Positions 7,310 to 16,562 of a stretch of DNA of 64,000 nucleotides are shown here, piece after piece; position 1 is the stretch's first letter, and each line of letters opens with the position of its first letter. Made by a program: the position numbers and the translations under genes. This DNA is from Allopusillimonas ginsengisoli. GTDB taxonomy: Bacteria; Pseudomonadota; Gammaproteobacteria; Burkholderiales; Burkholderiaceae_B. The DNA lies in NCBI GenBank assembly GCA_005239165.1, contig RAPG01000001.1, positions 1 to 64,000 of the forward strand. Direction: 5' to 3'. The notes beneath the pieces are model-generated. The model saw nothing but the letters and a program-made list of their open reading frames with translations. It was not told the origin of the DNA and did not search any database.

Positions 7310-8284
7310 TCAATTAACGCTGAGGTTAAGTCGCTTAATCACGGGTGCCCAGCGTGCAAGCTCGTCATCCATGTATTTTGCAAATTCCTCAGGCTGGTCG
7401 CCAACCGGCTCCATGAACTGTGCCTTTAGCTTAGCCTGCACTTCAGGATTCGCAATGGCGTCAATCAGCGCATCAGTCAATTGCTTCTGGACGTGATCCG
7501 GCATGCCGGACGGTGCAACAAAACCTATCCATCCTGACCCTTCGATACCCGGATAACCGAGTTCTTCAACGGTGGGCGTGTCTGGGAGAAAACTGGCGCG
7601 TTCGCTGGACACAGTAGCCAGAGCGCGCAGACGGCCTTCTTTCACCATGGGCATGACGGCAATGGGTGGCAAGGCTGCAAAGTGCGTATCACCCGACAGT
7701 AACGAGGTGACGGCCGCCGGCGAAGATGGGTATGGCACGTGAACCGCTTTGCCCCCCGCACGTTCCAGCAACAGTTCCACCGACAGGTGAGAAACCGTAC
7801 CGGCTCCCGTCGACGGGAAATTGTAAGCGCTGTCCGGCGCCTTCATGGCCTTGATCAAATCATCAAACGTTTTAATGTCAGACGCCGCCGGCACGACCAG
7901 AATATTGGGCTGGTGCACGCCTAATGTGAGCGGTACCAGGTCTTTTTTGGGGTCGTAAGGCAGGTTTGCATAAAGAATTGTGTTATTGACCATGGGCCCG
8001 GTAATGGACACACCAAACGTATACCCATCGGCTGCGGCTTTTGCGATGTAGCCCGTACCCAGGTTGCCGCTGGCGCCCGGGCGATTTTGCACGACGATGG
8101 GCTGGCCCAGCGTTTTGCTGGCCTGCTCGGCAATCACTCTGGCCATGACATCGGGGCTGGAGCCTGCACCAAACGGCACGACCAGGGTCAACGATTTTGA
8201 GGGCCATTTGTCTGCAGCCAGGGCTGAGGCCGACAGGCCTAGCGCCAGTATGCCAGCAAAGCCAGCCTTAAGAATCTTGCGCAT
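7310..8284 (-). CDS. Bug-family periplasmic solute-binding protein (TctC-like)
   Basis: This is a periplasmic receptor of the tripartite tricarboxylate transporter family, expanded in Bordetella and relatives. The signal peptide (MRKILKAGFAGILALGLSAS, cleavage after ALA) is followed by the family start KSLTLVVPFGAGSSPDVMAR, the strand RPGASGNLGTGYIAKAAADGYT and HVPYPSSPAAVTSLLSGDTHF. The ATG at 8284 has GGAGAG eight bases upstream, which decides the start over an in-frame codon at 8314. No tctA or tctB membrane partner is adjacent, as is usual for orphan Bug proteins. Its ligand cannot be predicted, and a role in siderophore uptake is not indicated despite its position inside that locus. Confidence 0.92.
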   Translation of the reverse strand: MRKILKAGFAGILALGLSASALAADKWPSKSLTLVVPFGAGSSPDVMARVIAEQASKTLGQPIVVQNRPGASGNLGTGYIAKAAADGYTFGVSITGPMVNNTILYANLPYDPKKDLVPLTLGVHQPNILVVPAASDIKTFDDLIKAMKAPDSAYNFPSTGAGTVSHLSVELLLERAGGKAVHVPYPSSPAAVTSLLSGDTHFAALPPIAVMPMVKEGRLRALATVSSERASFLPDTPTVEELGYPGIEGSGWIGFVAPSGMPDHVQKQLTDALIDAIANPEVQAKLKAQFMEPVGDQPEEFAKYMDDELARWAPVIKRLNLSVN

Positions 8285-8504
8285 TATTAGTCTCTCCGTA
8301 TGTTTGCATGTCACATTTTTAATAAGACAGGCAGTTTAACCCAGCGCTGCGTGGGGAACCCTGGACGTTCAAAACGCACTACAGACGGCAGTGCGTATAA
8401 CCCTGTGCTGCGGCGGGAACCTGCCTGCCGCAGCCTGCCCTGCCCAAGACTACCGAGGTAGCGTGCGGGAAGAGTGTAGGCGTACTGAACACGCCTTGAC
8501 GGGA

Positions 8505-10790
8505 TCAGAATGAGGCCGTCATACCGAGGAATAATGTACGGCCTGGCTGATTGAAGGTGTACGCCCCTGCGCCATAAATGTAGTTGGGAGTACCCAGGTT
8601 GACACCGATGGCATTGCCACGACGGAAGATGCGTTTGTCGAAAAGATTGTCGACCCCGGCGTTGAAACGCAAGTTTTTATTGATGACGTACTGCCCGCTG
8701 AGTCCAAACAAAGCGTAAGACGAGACTTCGTCGGTTGCCGAGCCGGTAAGTGGCTGGCCATAGTAATCGTACTTGGGGGGCTTCTGCTTGCCGTAAAACG
8801 TGGCCCGGGCGCGCAGCGAAAGCGACTGATTAACAGTCCAGTCCAGCGTCGTGTTGATGGTGTATTTGGGGATAGTGGAAAGCGCCTCGCCCGAACTTTT
8901 GTTCTTGGACTGAATCATGTAAGTGGCGTTGGTCTGCCACGTCCAGTCTTCTGCAAATGGCAAAATAAAGCTGCCCTCCAGGCCTTGCACCACCGCCTTG
9001 GGCACGTTTTCCCACTGATACACCTCTTGAGTCTTGCCGCCGGAAACAAACGAGGTAACTGCCGTACGACCGGCTTCTACTTTATTTTGGTAGTCATTGC
9101 GAAAATAAGTAAGGCTGGCACCTGAACCATTTTCACCCTCGTACTGGATACCGATTTCTTTGTTGATGCTGGTTTCCGCCTTGAGGTCATCATTGCCCAT
9201 GAGGAAGCAGCCGTAATCCGTCGCTCCTCCTGTATTGCCCCAGCATCCGTTGCCGGCGCTATACAGGGCGTATCCGCTGTTGCTCTGATACAGATTGGGT
9301 GCCTTGTAAGCGCGGGCAATACCCGCCTTGAGGGTCCAGCGATCGTTGAGTGCCTGTGACAGGTTCAACGACGGGCTCCAGTTGCTGCCGTGGGTATCGT
9401 GATAGTCAAAACGCAGGCCTGGCGTAACCGTTGTGCTGTCACTTACGTACATATTGCTCTCGGCAAAAACTGAGTAAATATTGGCCTTGGATCTGGCCTG
9501 ATAAGACGCTGGCGCACCCGGAACACGAACCGGGTTGCGCTCGCTCAAATCAGAAGCCTGATCGTTCATGCTCTGGCGCATCCATTCCAGCCCCACTGTC
9601 CCCACCTGCTCTACCGAACCCAGCGTAAAGTGGTGACTAAGCTCGCTGTGTGCCGTCAGCGTAGTCAGGTCAATATTGCCGAAGCCGCCGTCGCCGGTGC
9701 GCCCGGGGTCATTGAACGCACCTTCAGTACCCCCCGCCAGACCTTCCAGCAAGCGCGTGTTGCGCGTTCTTTCGTATTGCACATAGCTGAGCGTATCAGT
9801 CTGGTCGTTCCAGTTTCCCCGGTGTGTGAGCGAATAGATTTGCCGATAAAGCCTGTTGGTTTCATCGCCAATATGCCGCTGCACCTCGGCGTTGGTGTTG
9901 GTGTTTTGCGTGTCACCGGTGTAGATATTGCCCTGGCGGCTGTAGCCGGCCTCAAGGTCAAGCTCGTGCCCTGGCGCAAGCTTCCAGCGCAGCAGACCGT
10001 TAATATCTTTATTGCGCACCCCTTCCCGTCCGGCCGGAAATGAACCCAGATTTGCCCCGCCACGCCCTGAGGCATGGGACTCATTAATGCCGTAATCGTC
10101 GGCATCGGTGGTATTAATGCTGCCGTACAACCGGAAAGACAGTTTCTCGTTGATGGGACCAGACAAGCTGAAATTTCCGCGCCGTGAGGCGCCTTCCGCG
10201 CTGTGTGCCGGCAGATTGCCATACAGCGTAGCCGAGCCCGTCAGCGTGTCAGACACCGGTTTGGTAATAATATTGACCACACCCCCTGCAGCACCGCTGC
10301 CGTAGCGGGCTGCAGCCGGCCCCCGCAACACTTCAATGCTCTCGACCATTTCAGGGGGAACCCAGTTGGTGTCACCCCGTGTATCGCGCTCACCACGCCA
10401 GCCCATGCGCACTGAAGTGCGTGATGAAACAGGCTTGCCATCTACAAGAATAAGCGTGTTTTCAGGCCCCATGCCACGTATGTCGATCTGGCGGTTGTTG
10501 CCGCGCTGCCCGCTGCTCGAGTTGCCGGTCAGGTTGACCCCCGGCATGGTGCGGATGATTTCAGACAAGTCATTGGCAGGTGGCGACTTTTCGATATCTT
10601 GCCGGGTAATGGTTGAAACGCCAGGCATTTGCTTGAGCTCTTGCTCCGCCTTGATCACCACGCGGTCAAGCTCTTCTACTGACTGTGCGCAGACATAGGG
10701 CCCATACAACACCCCCAGCGCGACAACGAGTAATTGCTTTTTATACATAAACGGGGTGGCCGTTTTTGTTCCGCACGAAGGAGCTCGCAT
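8505..10790 (-). CDS. fepA: TonB-dependent ferric enterobactin receptor (FepA-like)
   Basis: This is an outer-membrane gated beta-barrel for a ferric catecholate siderophore. After a signal peptide ending in VCA, the plug domain carries the stretches DIIRTMPGVNLTGNSS-like (here EIIRTMPGVNLTGN), RQIDIRGMGPENTLI, GWRGERDTRGDTNWVPPEM and LRGPAAARYGSGAAGGVVNI, nearly identical to E. coli FepA. The barrel keeps AGYSRQGN, ETNRLYRQ, GNDDLKAETSINKEIG and VDNLFDKR, and ends in aromatic F (LGMTASF). It belongs to the FepA/PfeA branch rather than the FhuA or citrate branches. Start 10790 has GAGG six bases upstream; ATG 10748 (MYKKQLL) would give a shorter, more usual signal peptide. It is divergent from the permease gene, with a Fur-like site between. 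Confidence 0.93.
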   Translation of the reverse strand: MRAPSCGTKTATPFMYKKQLLVVALGVLYGPYVCAQSVEELDRVVIKAEQELKQMPGVSTITRQDIEKSPPANDLSEIIRTMPGVNLTGNSSSGQRGNNRQIDIRGMGPENTLILVDGKPVSSRTSVRMGWRGERDTRGDTNWVPPEMVESIEVLRGPAAARYGSGAAGGVVNIITKPVSDTLTGSATLYGNLPAHSAEGASRRGNFSLSGPINEKLSFRLYGSINTTDADDYGINESHASGRGGANLGSFPAGREGVRNKDINGLLRWKLAPGHELDLEAGYSRQGNIYTGDTQNTNTNAEVQRHIGDETNRLYRQIYSLTHRGNWNDQTDTLSYVQYERTRNTRLLEGLAGGTEGAFNDPGRTGDGGFGNIDLTTLTAHSELSHHFTLGSVEQVGTVGLEWMRQSMNDQASDLSERNPVRVPGAPASYQARSKANIYSVFAESNMYVSDSTTVTPGLRFDYHDTHGSNWSPSLNLSQALNDRWTLKAGIARAYKAPNLYQSNSGYALYSAGNGCWGNTGGATDYGCFLMGNDDLKAETSINKEIGIQYEGENGSGASLTYFRNDYQNKVEAGRTAVTSFVSGGKTQEVYQWENVPKAVVQGLEGSFILPFAEDWTWQTNATYMIQSKNKSSGEALSTIPKYTINTTLDWTVNQSLSLRARATFYGKQKPPKYDYYGQPLTGSATDEVSSYALFGLSGQYVINKNLRFNAGVDNLFDKRIFRRGNAIGVNLGTPNYIYGAGAYTFNQPGRTLFLGMTASF

Positions 10791-10832
10791 GATTTGCCTC
10801 GATAAAATGTAATAAAAGTCAAGATTATAAAC

Positions 10833-10851
10833 AAGAATCGTTATCGTTATT
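10833..10851. promoter_or_regulatory. Candidate Fur box in the fepA/permease divergent promoter
   Basis: AAGAATCGTTATCGTTATT matches 12 to 13 of 19 positions of the E. coli Fur consensus depending on strand, within an AT-rich stretch between the two divergent uptake genes. This is the expected place for iron control of both. Confidence 0.5.
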
Positions 10852-10915
10852 GTTACTGCTATTTTGCAATCCTCTATACTTTCGTGTTGGTAACCTATTC
10901 TCATTCAGGCATTTA

Positions 10916-11968
10916 ATGCTTTCTGCTCACACGACCGGCCTGGCCGAAACGCAATACCAGCATCTGATCAAGAAGCGCTGGCTGCTGGTGGCGGCACTGG
11001 TATTTATCATTGTGTTTTCCATGCTGGCCGATTTCACGCTGGGGCCATCGGCACTAACCTGGTCTGATCTCTTTCACACCCTGCTCCAACCCTCAATGGC
11101 CGAACCCACGATGCGCGTCATTGTCTGGGAGTTTCGCCTGCCGTACGCCATGATGGCGGTCGTGGTTGGCCTTGGGCTCGGCCTGGCGGGCGCCGAAATG
11201 CAAACCATCCTCAACAATCCCTTGGCCAGCCCTTTCACATTGGGCATTTCGTCTGCGGCTGCCTTTGGTGCCTCGCTGGCCATTGTGCTCGATCTCTCGC
11301 TGCCTGGCCTGCCACCAGGCTGGATGGTCGCGGCCAATGCCTTCGTGTTTGCACTGTTTTCTGCCCTCATGCTTGACGCCGCTGCTCGCTGGGGCAACAT
11401 AAGCAGTTCTGGCCTGGTGCTCTTTGGCATCGCCATGGTGTTTTCGTTTAATGCACTGGTTTCTCTCATGCAATTTGTGGCCAGCGCCGAAGACCTGCAA
11501 AGCCTGGTGTTCTGGACTATGGGCAGCCTGTCGCGCGCAACCTGGCCCAAGGTGGGCGCCATGGCGCTTGCCGTAGCCCTGATCTGGCCGCTGGCCATGC
11601 GTGACGCCTGGAAGCTGACCGCGCTGCGCCTGGGTGAAGACCGGGCCTTCAGCTTCGGCATAAATGTACAGCGACTGCGTCTAACCTCATTGTTGCGCAT
11701 CAGCCTGCTTGCGGCACTGGCGGTATCTTTTGTGGGCACCATCAGCTTTATTGGCCTGATTGCCCCGCATATCGCCCGACGCCTGTTCGGCGAAGATCAT
11801 CGTTTCTATCTTCCGGGCAGCGCTCTGATCGGCGCCATGGTCTTGTCACTGGCATCGATCGCGTCCAAAAACATCTCGTCCGGCATTATTGTGCCCGTAG
11901 GCATTGTCACATCGCTGGTGGGAGTTCCGTTCTTCTTATCGGTGGTGTTACGCCGCCAAAGCAACTAA
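10916..11968 (+). CDS. Iron-siderophore ABC transporter permease (FecCD family)
   Basis: This 350-residue inner-membrane permease would move ferric siderophore from the periplasm. It has about ten hydrophobic segments and the family motifs VWEFRLPYAMMAVVVGLGLG, AGAEMQTILNNPLASPFTLG, and the coupling region FVGTISFIGLIAPHIARRLF that contacts the ATPase. ATG 10916 was chosen; upstream in-frame residues are uncharacteristic. Only one permease gene is present, where E. coli has FepD and FepG, so a homodimer is implied. It starts the run permease, ATPase, binding protein, hydrolase. Confidence 0.92.
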   Translation: MLSAHTTGLAETQYQHLIKKRWLLVAALVFIIVFSMLADFTLGPSALTWSDLFHTLLQPSMAEPTMRVIVWEFRLPYAMMAVVVGLGLGLAGAEMQTILNNPLASPFTLGISSAAAFGASLAIVLDLSLPGLPPGWMVAANAFVFALFSALMLDAAARWGNISSSGLVLFGIAMVFSFNALVSLMQFVASAEDLQSLVFWTMGSLSRATWPKVGAMALAVALIWPLAMRDAWKLTALRLGEDRAFSFGINVQRLRLTSLLRISLLAALAVSFVGTISFIGLIAPHIARRLFGEDHRFYLPGSALIGAMVLSLASIASKNISSGIIVPVGIVTSLVGVPFFLSVVLRRQSN

Positions 11969-11973
11969 TCGTC

Positions 11974-12759
11974 ATGCTAGAAGTCAGCAATCTGCGGGTC
12001 GCTTACCGCAAACAGGCAATTATCCCGGCGCTGTCGCTCAAGCCCCTGGCCGCAGGTCAGCTGGTCGCTGTGCTGGGCCCCAATGGCAGCGGAAAATCAA
12101 CCCTGTTAAAGGCTCTGGCCGGGCTGCTTCCATTACAGCAAGGCAGCCTTACACTCCACGGCCAAAATCTTGACAAAATCAGTTTCGAGCAGCGTGCGCA
12201 GCATGTGGTGTACTTGCCGCAATCTTTGCCGGCCTCTGTGCATTTGCGGGTACTAGAGTCCGTCCTGGTAGCAGCCCGTGCTTCAGCCTTGTCTGTCGAT
12301 GCAGGCCATGTCGGCGTTGAGCAAGTCATGACACTGTTACGACGTCTGGGCATAGAGCATTTATCCATGCACTATCTCGATCAGCTCTCGGGCGGGCAAA
12401 AACAGCTTGTGGGTCTGGCTCAGGCCTTGATCCGTCGCCCTCGCCTGCTGCTTCTCGATGAGCCCCTCTCTGCGCTCGATCTGAATTTTCAGTTTCATGT
12501 CATGGACCTGCTCCGGCAAGAAACACACGATCACGGGCTGATCACGCTTATCGTGCTGCACGATCTCAACGTAGCCTTACGCCATAGTGACTATACGGTA
12601 CTCATCCGGCAAGGCGAGTTACTGGGCGAAGGCTTGCCCGCTGAAGTAATCACACCAGCCACACTGGCTCACGCCTATGGCGTCGAAACACGTATAGAGC
12701 CATGTTCACAAGGTATGTTGCAGGTTTTAATAGACGGGCTACGAGCCCCGGTAAGGTAA
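11974..12759 (+). CDS. Iron-siderophore ABC transporter ATP-binding protein (FepC-like)
   Basis: This cytoplasmic ATPase powers the permease encoded five bases upstream. The 261-residue protein has Walker A GPNGSGKST (residues 35-43), the signature LSGGQKQ, Walker B LLLLDEP followed by LSALDL, and the switch histidine in IVLHDLNVALRHSDY. It is of the FepC/FecE/BtuD length class. The start ATG at 11974 follows the permease stop without a strong ribosome site, which suggests translational coupling. Confidence 0.93.
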   Translation: MLEVSNLRVAYRKQAIIPALSLKPLAAGQLVAVLGPNGSGKSTLLKALAGLLPLQQGSLTLHGQNLDKISFEQRAQHVVYLPQSLPASVHLRVLESVLVAARASALSVDAGHVGVEQVMTLLRRLGIEHLSMHYLDQLSGGQKQLVGLAQALIRRPRLLLLDEPLSALDLNFQFHVMDLLRQETHDHGLITLIVLHDLNVALRHSDYTVLIRQGELLGEGLPAEVITPATLAHAYGVETRIEPCSQGMLQVLIDGLRAPVR

Positions 12760-12761
12760 AT

Positions 12762-13892
12762 ATGATGATGCGATTTGCCCGTGCATGCACACTGATCTGG
12801 CTTGCCCTGAGCTGCACCCTGGCCGCTGCCCACGCCATAACGGTTACCGATGCCATGGGCAGGCAGGTAACGCTTAAGGCACCCGCCAAGCGCATTATTT
12901 TGACGCAGGCCAGGCATATGCCGGTGCTGGCGCTCTTGCATCCCGATCCGGTCAGTCTGCTGGCGGGCTGGTCTGACGAGTTTCGCACCTCATTTTCCAA
13001 CGATTATCAAACTTACCTTAAGCGGTTTCCTGATATCGCCCGCATCCCTATTGTGGGGCGTCATACTGCGGATAGCTTTTCGGTTGAACAGGCGTTGTCG
13101 CTGCAACCCGACCTTATCGTACTGACAGCCAGTTTTGCCGGGGTAGGCAAAGGCCAGAACCCCGAAGACTCGCTCATGATGAAGCAGTTTGCCGCCGCCG
13201 GCATACCGGTCATCATCATTGATTTCTTTGTACAGCCGCTGCAGAACACTGTACCCAGCCTGCGCGCGCTGGGTCAGGCCATCGGTCAGGAGGCGCGCAC
13301 CGAAGACTTCATCACGTTATACGAATCGCATATGGCTGCCGTGGCAGAGCGTCTGGCCGACCTGCCGGCGGGCGACAAGCCCCCGGTATTTATTCATGCG
13401 CACGCAGGCAGCACCGATTGCTGCAATTCGGCGGGCACCGGCACCTTCAACGACATGATCGCGTACGCGGGCGGCCACAACATCGGCAGCGACGTACTCA
13501 AAACCGTAACAGGCCGACTGAATTTTGAATATATCAACGCACGTAATCCAGTCGTTTATGTGGCCACAGGCACTGGGTCTGGCAAACGCGCCAGCAGTGG
13601 CCTGGTCATAGGCGCTGGCGCAACGGTGGAGCAGGCCCGTGCGAGCCTGCAGCGTATTATTGACAGCAACCGTCTCGGTGCCCTGCCCGCCATTCGCGAT
13701 GGTAATGCTCATGGCATCTGGCATGCGTTCAACGACTCACCGCTGCACGTCATTTTCATTGAGGCGCTGGCAGGCTGGATACACCCCGACCGGTTGGCCG
13801 GCATCTCGGCCCAGAACACACTGGCGGAAATCAATAAACGCTTTCTGACCGTGCCCATGCAAGGCACGTATATGGTCAATCTGAACAAATAA
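12762..13892 (+). CDS. Periplasmic iron-siderophore binding protein (FepB-like)
   Basis: A signal peptide (MMMRFARACTLIWLALSCTL, cleavage near AHA) precedes a class III periplasmic binding fold: ITVTDAMGRQVTLKAPAKRI at the start, IPIVGRHTADSFSVEQALSLQ, DLIVLTAS, and the second lobe with NDMIAYAGGHNIG. It would deliver the ferric siderophore to the permease. The start is the first of three consecutive ATG codons, two bases after the ATPase stop and with AAGG six bases before it. The order permease-ATPase-binding protein differs from E. coli fepB and fepDGC. Sequence similarity to FepB itself looks modest, so the name is functional by context. Confidence 0.85.
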   Translation: MMMRFARACTLIWLALSCTLAAAHAITVTDAMGRQVTLKAPAKRIILTQARHMPVLALLHPDPVSLLAGWSDEFRTSFSNDYQTYLKRFPDIARIPIVGRHTADSFSVEQALSLQPDLIVLTASFAGVGKGQNPEDSLMMKQFAAAGIPVIIIDFFVQPLQNTVPSLRALGQAIGQEARTEDFITLYESHMAAVAERLADLPAGDKPPVFIHAHAGSTDCCNSAGTGTFNDMIAYAGGHNIGSDVLKTVTGRLNFEYINARNPVVYVATGTGSGKRASSGLVIGAGATVEQARASLQRIIDSNRLGALPAIRDGNAHGIWHAFNDSPLHVIFIEALAGWIHPDRLAGISAQNTLAEINKRFLTVPMQGTYMVNLNK

Positions 13893-14726
13893 GTGGCTCT
13901 GACACGACACATGCCTGATTTCTCAACCGTGGAGCACATGCTTTCAAACGGCTCAGATCGCGAATACCGTCTGAAAATCTGGAAGCCTGCAGGCCCCGCA
14001 ACCACCACTCCCACGCACACTGTGCTGCTTCTCGATGGACAGTGGCTGGACGACACCCTTGATACCGCCTTCGCCGCCGTTCCGCAGCAAAACATGCAGA
14101 TCGCGAGCCTGGGATACCGCACGGCGGACCGTAGCACCATTGCACCCTGGCGTACCTTCGATTACACGCCCTCTGGCCCCGGCGGTCTGCTGAACGATGC
14201 CCGAAAGGCCGAATGGCCCTGCGGCGGTGCCAATGCTCTGCTCGATTTTCTGCAATGCGAAGTTTTGCCGTTATTGTCGTCCACGAACTCGGCCCTCAAC
14301 GGGCAGATAGCCCTGTTCGGCCATTCGTATGCAGGGCTTTTCAGCCTCTACAGCTGGCTGCAGGCACCGGCACTTTTCAGCCGGGTGTATGCGGCCAGCC
14401 CATCATTGTGGTGGTATTGGCCGCATATGCTGTCTTTGCTTCAGACACGGCATCCGGGGCATGAGCTTGATGCTGCCAACCGCATCCCTGTGCATATGCT
14501 GATAGGCACCGAAGAACGCTGGCGGCCACAGCCCGGCACACCCGGTGAGCCACGCGAGCCGGGGGTTTCAACCGTACCGTTTGCTCAGCGTTTTCAGGCC
14601 GCGCTGCAGGCTTCCGGCCACGACGCCACCACGCTCCGGCTTTTTGCAGGACAAGCCCACGGCCCCATGCTGCACGCCGCTGCCCGATTTGCCATCGAAC
14701 ATTTTGCCCGTGTTACAACGCCGTAG
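13893..14726 (+). CDS. Alpha/beta hydrolase, probable ferric-siderophore esterase (IroE/BesA/Fes type)
   Basis: The putative catalytic Ser is in GHSYAGLFSLYSWL, followed by the esterase-D-like SPSLWWYW and a C-terminal His (AGQAHGPM). This pattern fits the esterase family of IroE, BesA and the catalytic domain of Fes, which cut the tri-DHB-serine lactone to release iron. No signal peptide is visible, so the enzyme should act in the cytoplasm like Fes or BesA, unlike periplasmic IroE. It begins at a GTG directly after the binding-protein stop; ATG 13911 is an alternative. Activity on enterobactin is inferred from family and neighbours. Confidence 0.8.
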   Translation: MALTRHMPDFSTVEHMLSNGSDREYRLKIWKPAGPATTTPTHTVLLLDGQWLDDTLDTAFAAVPQQNMQIASLGYRTADRSTIAPWRTFDYTPSGPGGLLNDARKAEWPCGGANALLDFLQCEVLPLLSSTNSALNGQIALFGHSYAGLFSLYSWLQAPALFSRVYAASPSLWWYWPHMLSLLQTRHPGHELDAANRIPVHMLIGTEERWRPQPGTPGEPREPGVSTVPFAQRFQAALQASGHDATTLRLFAGQAHGPMLHAAARFAIEHFARVTTP

Positions 14727-14896
14727 CGTTGAGTTCACAGGTCATGGACTGACTGAGATCCGAATACCAATGCTACTCATGCCGGAACACTATGTTGATG
14801 TCGTCGCTGCATTACACGGCAGCACCCAGGTCTGCATCAAGTAACTGAACTGCACGGCCCTTAAGCGTCTGGCAAAGTGCTAACATAGCTGCTGAA

Positions 14897-14915
14897 TTAA
14901 ATAGCAATCATTCTC
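14897..14915. promoter_or_regulatory. Candidate Fur box overlapping the entE start region
   Basis: TTAAATAGCAATCATTCTC lies directly before the entE ATG. Its right half AATCATTCTC matches the Fur consensus half at 9 of 10 positions (12 of 19 overall). No Shine-Dalgarno sequence is visible between it and the ATG, so the entE mRNA may be leaderless or have a very short leader. Confidence 0.4.
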
Positions 14916-16562
14916 ATGACTATACCTATTGCCCCTCAGCACGGCTGGCCTGATGAGTTTGTCCAGCGATATAGGCAAGCAGGCCATTGGCAAGGCGAAA
15001 CCTTTGGTGCACTGCTGCGCAGTCGTGCGTTGCAGCACCCAGATCGCGTGGCGGTTGCCAGCGAAACGCAGCAAGTTACCTATGCGCAGCTTGACCAGCA
15101 AGCCTCGGCCATTGCGGCGGGGCTGCTGGCGCGTGGTCTGGTGGCCGGTGACCGCGTCATTGTGCATCTGCCCAATATTCCCGAGTTTGTCAGTGTTATT
15201 TTTGGGTTGTTCAGGGCGGGCATCATCCCTCTTTACGCCCTGCCCGCCCACCGCATTGCCGAAATTCAGCACTTCGCCAGCACCGGCGGCGCACGCGGTT
15301 ATATTTGCGCAGCCGAGCATGCCGGTTTTAACTACTGCAGCCTGGCGGCCACCTTGCAGCAACGCTGCACAAATGTCGAACACATTATCGTTGTGGGCGA
15401 CGATGCCGGGTCTTTTACGACACTGGAAAGCATCCAGGCAAGTGGCGCAGACGCACACATACCCGCCACAGTGTCATCCCCCCAGGATATCGCCTTTTTG
15501 CAGATTTCGGGGGGCAGTACAGGTTTGTCCAAGCTGATACCCCGCACGCACGACGACTACATTTACACCCTGCGCGAAAGCGCACGCATCTGCGGCCTGA
15601 ACAGCGACAGCGTGTTTTTATGCGCGCTGCCGATGGCGCATAATTTTCCCATGAGCTCACCCGGGTTTCTCGGCACTCTTTATGTGGGTGGCCGCGTGGT
15701 GCTCAGCCTTTCGCCAAGCCCCGAGGCCTGCTTCGGGCTTATTGAGCACGAGCACGTCACACAGTGCAGCCTGGTGCCGCCGCTGCTCATGCTCTGGCTT
15801 GACGCGGCAGCTCGCAGCAAGCCCAATCTGTCATCGTTACGCGTTGTGCAGGTCGGCGGAGCCAAGCTTATCCCCGAAGTTGCGCAGCGCGTAAAGCCTG
15901 TGCTGGGCGTCACGCTGCAGCAGGTGTTTGGCATGGCCGAGGGTCTGGTCAACTACACGCGGCTTACCGACGACGCCGACACCATTATCCATACACAGGG
16001 GCGGCCTATCAGCCCTGATGATGAAATCCTTATCGTCGATGACGACGATGTGCCGGTAGCTCCCGGTACAGCAGGCCATCTGCTGACGCGTGGCCCTTAC
16101 ACAATAAGGGGCTACTACAACAACCCTGCTGCCAACGCGCGCTCATTCACCAGCGACGGCTACTACCGCACCGGCGATATCGTCAAGCTGACGTCCACCG
16201 GCTATCTGGTGGTGCAGGGCCGCGCGGGTGATCACATAAACCGGGCCGGTGAAAAAATTTCTGCCGAAGAAATCGAAAACCACTTGCTTGCACACCCTGC
16301 CGTCTTTGATGCTGCGGTGGTTTCCGTGCCTGACACGTACCTGGGTGAACGCAGTTGCGCGTTCATCATTCCCAAAAACGAAAAGCCCCGCGCCATTGAG
16401 CTAAAAAAATGGATACGCGAGCGCGGCCTGGCCGACTTCAAGGTGCCTGATCAATTCATTTTTGTGGACACCTTCAGCGAAACCGCAGTCGGCAAGATCA
16501 GCCGCAAGGCTTTACGCGCCCAGTTGCGTGCACAATTCGAGAGTACCCAGCAATCTGTATGA
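14916..16562 (+). CDS. entE: 2,3-dihydroxybenzoate-AMP ligase
   Basis: It activates DHB with ATP and loads it on the aryl carrier protein encoded next door. The 548-residue ANL-family protein begins like EntE (FVQRYRQAGHWQGETF). It has the ATP loop LQISGGSTGLSKLIPRTHDD (near residue 196), the A5 region QQVFGMAEGLVNYTRL, and the hinge and lysine region YRTGDIVKLTSTGYLVVQGR to AVGKISRKALR. The MAEGLVNYTRLDD-like stretch is the aryl-acid ligase type. Its stop overlaps the carrier-protein start as ATGA, so the two proteins are probably made together. Confidence 0.94.
   Translation: MTIPIAPQHGWPDEFVQRYRQAGHWQGETFGALLRSRALQHPDRVAVASETQQVTYAQLDQQASAIAAGLLARGLVAGDRVIVHLPNIPEFVSVIFGLFRAGIIPLYALPAHRIAEIQHFASTGGARGYICAAEHAGFNYCSLAATLQQRCTNVEHIIVVGDDAGSFTTLESIQASGADAHIPATVSSPQDIAFLQISGGSTGLSKLIPRTHDDYIYTLRESARICGLNSDSVFLCALPMAHNFPMSSPGFLGTLYVGGRVVLSLSPSPEACFGLIEHEHVTQCSLVPPLLMLWLDAAARSKPNLSSLRVVQVGGAKLIPEVAQRVKPVLGVTLQQVFGMAEGLVNYTRLTDDADTIIHTQGRPISPDDEILIVDDDDVPVAPGTAGHLLTRGPYTIRGYYNNPAANARSFTSDGYYRTGDIVKLTSTGYLVVQGRAGDHINRAGEKISAEEIENHLLAHPAVFDAAVVSVPDTYLGERSCAFIIPKNEKPRAIELKKWIRERGLADFKVPDQFIFVDTFSETAVGKISRKALRAQLRAQFESTQQSV

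Noticed and set aside
7310..8284. The Bug-type binding protein as part of siderophore uptake
   Set aside because: Bug proteins bind carboxylates and similar small solutes, and a separate FepB-like protein is present.
9665..10222. A long open frame of 185 codons on the minus strand inside the receptor gene
   Set aside because: It lies wholly inside fepA in another frame, has no domain or ribosome site, and is explained by high GC.
10991..11742. Long minus-strand frames opposite the permease gene
   Set aside because: They are antisense shadows with Arg- and Ala-rich, low-information sequence.
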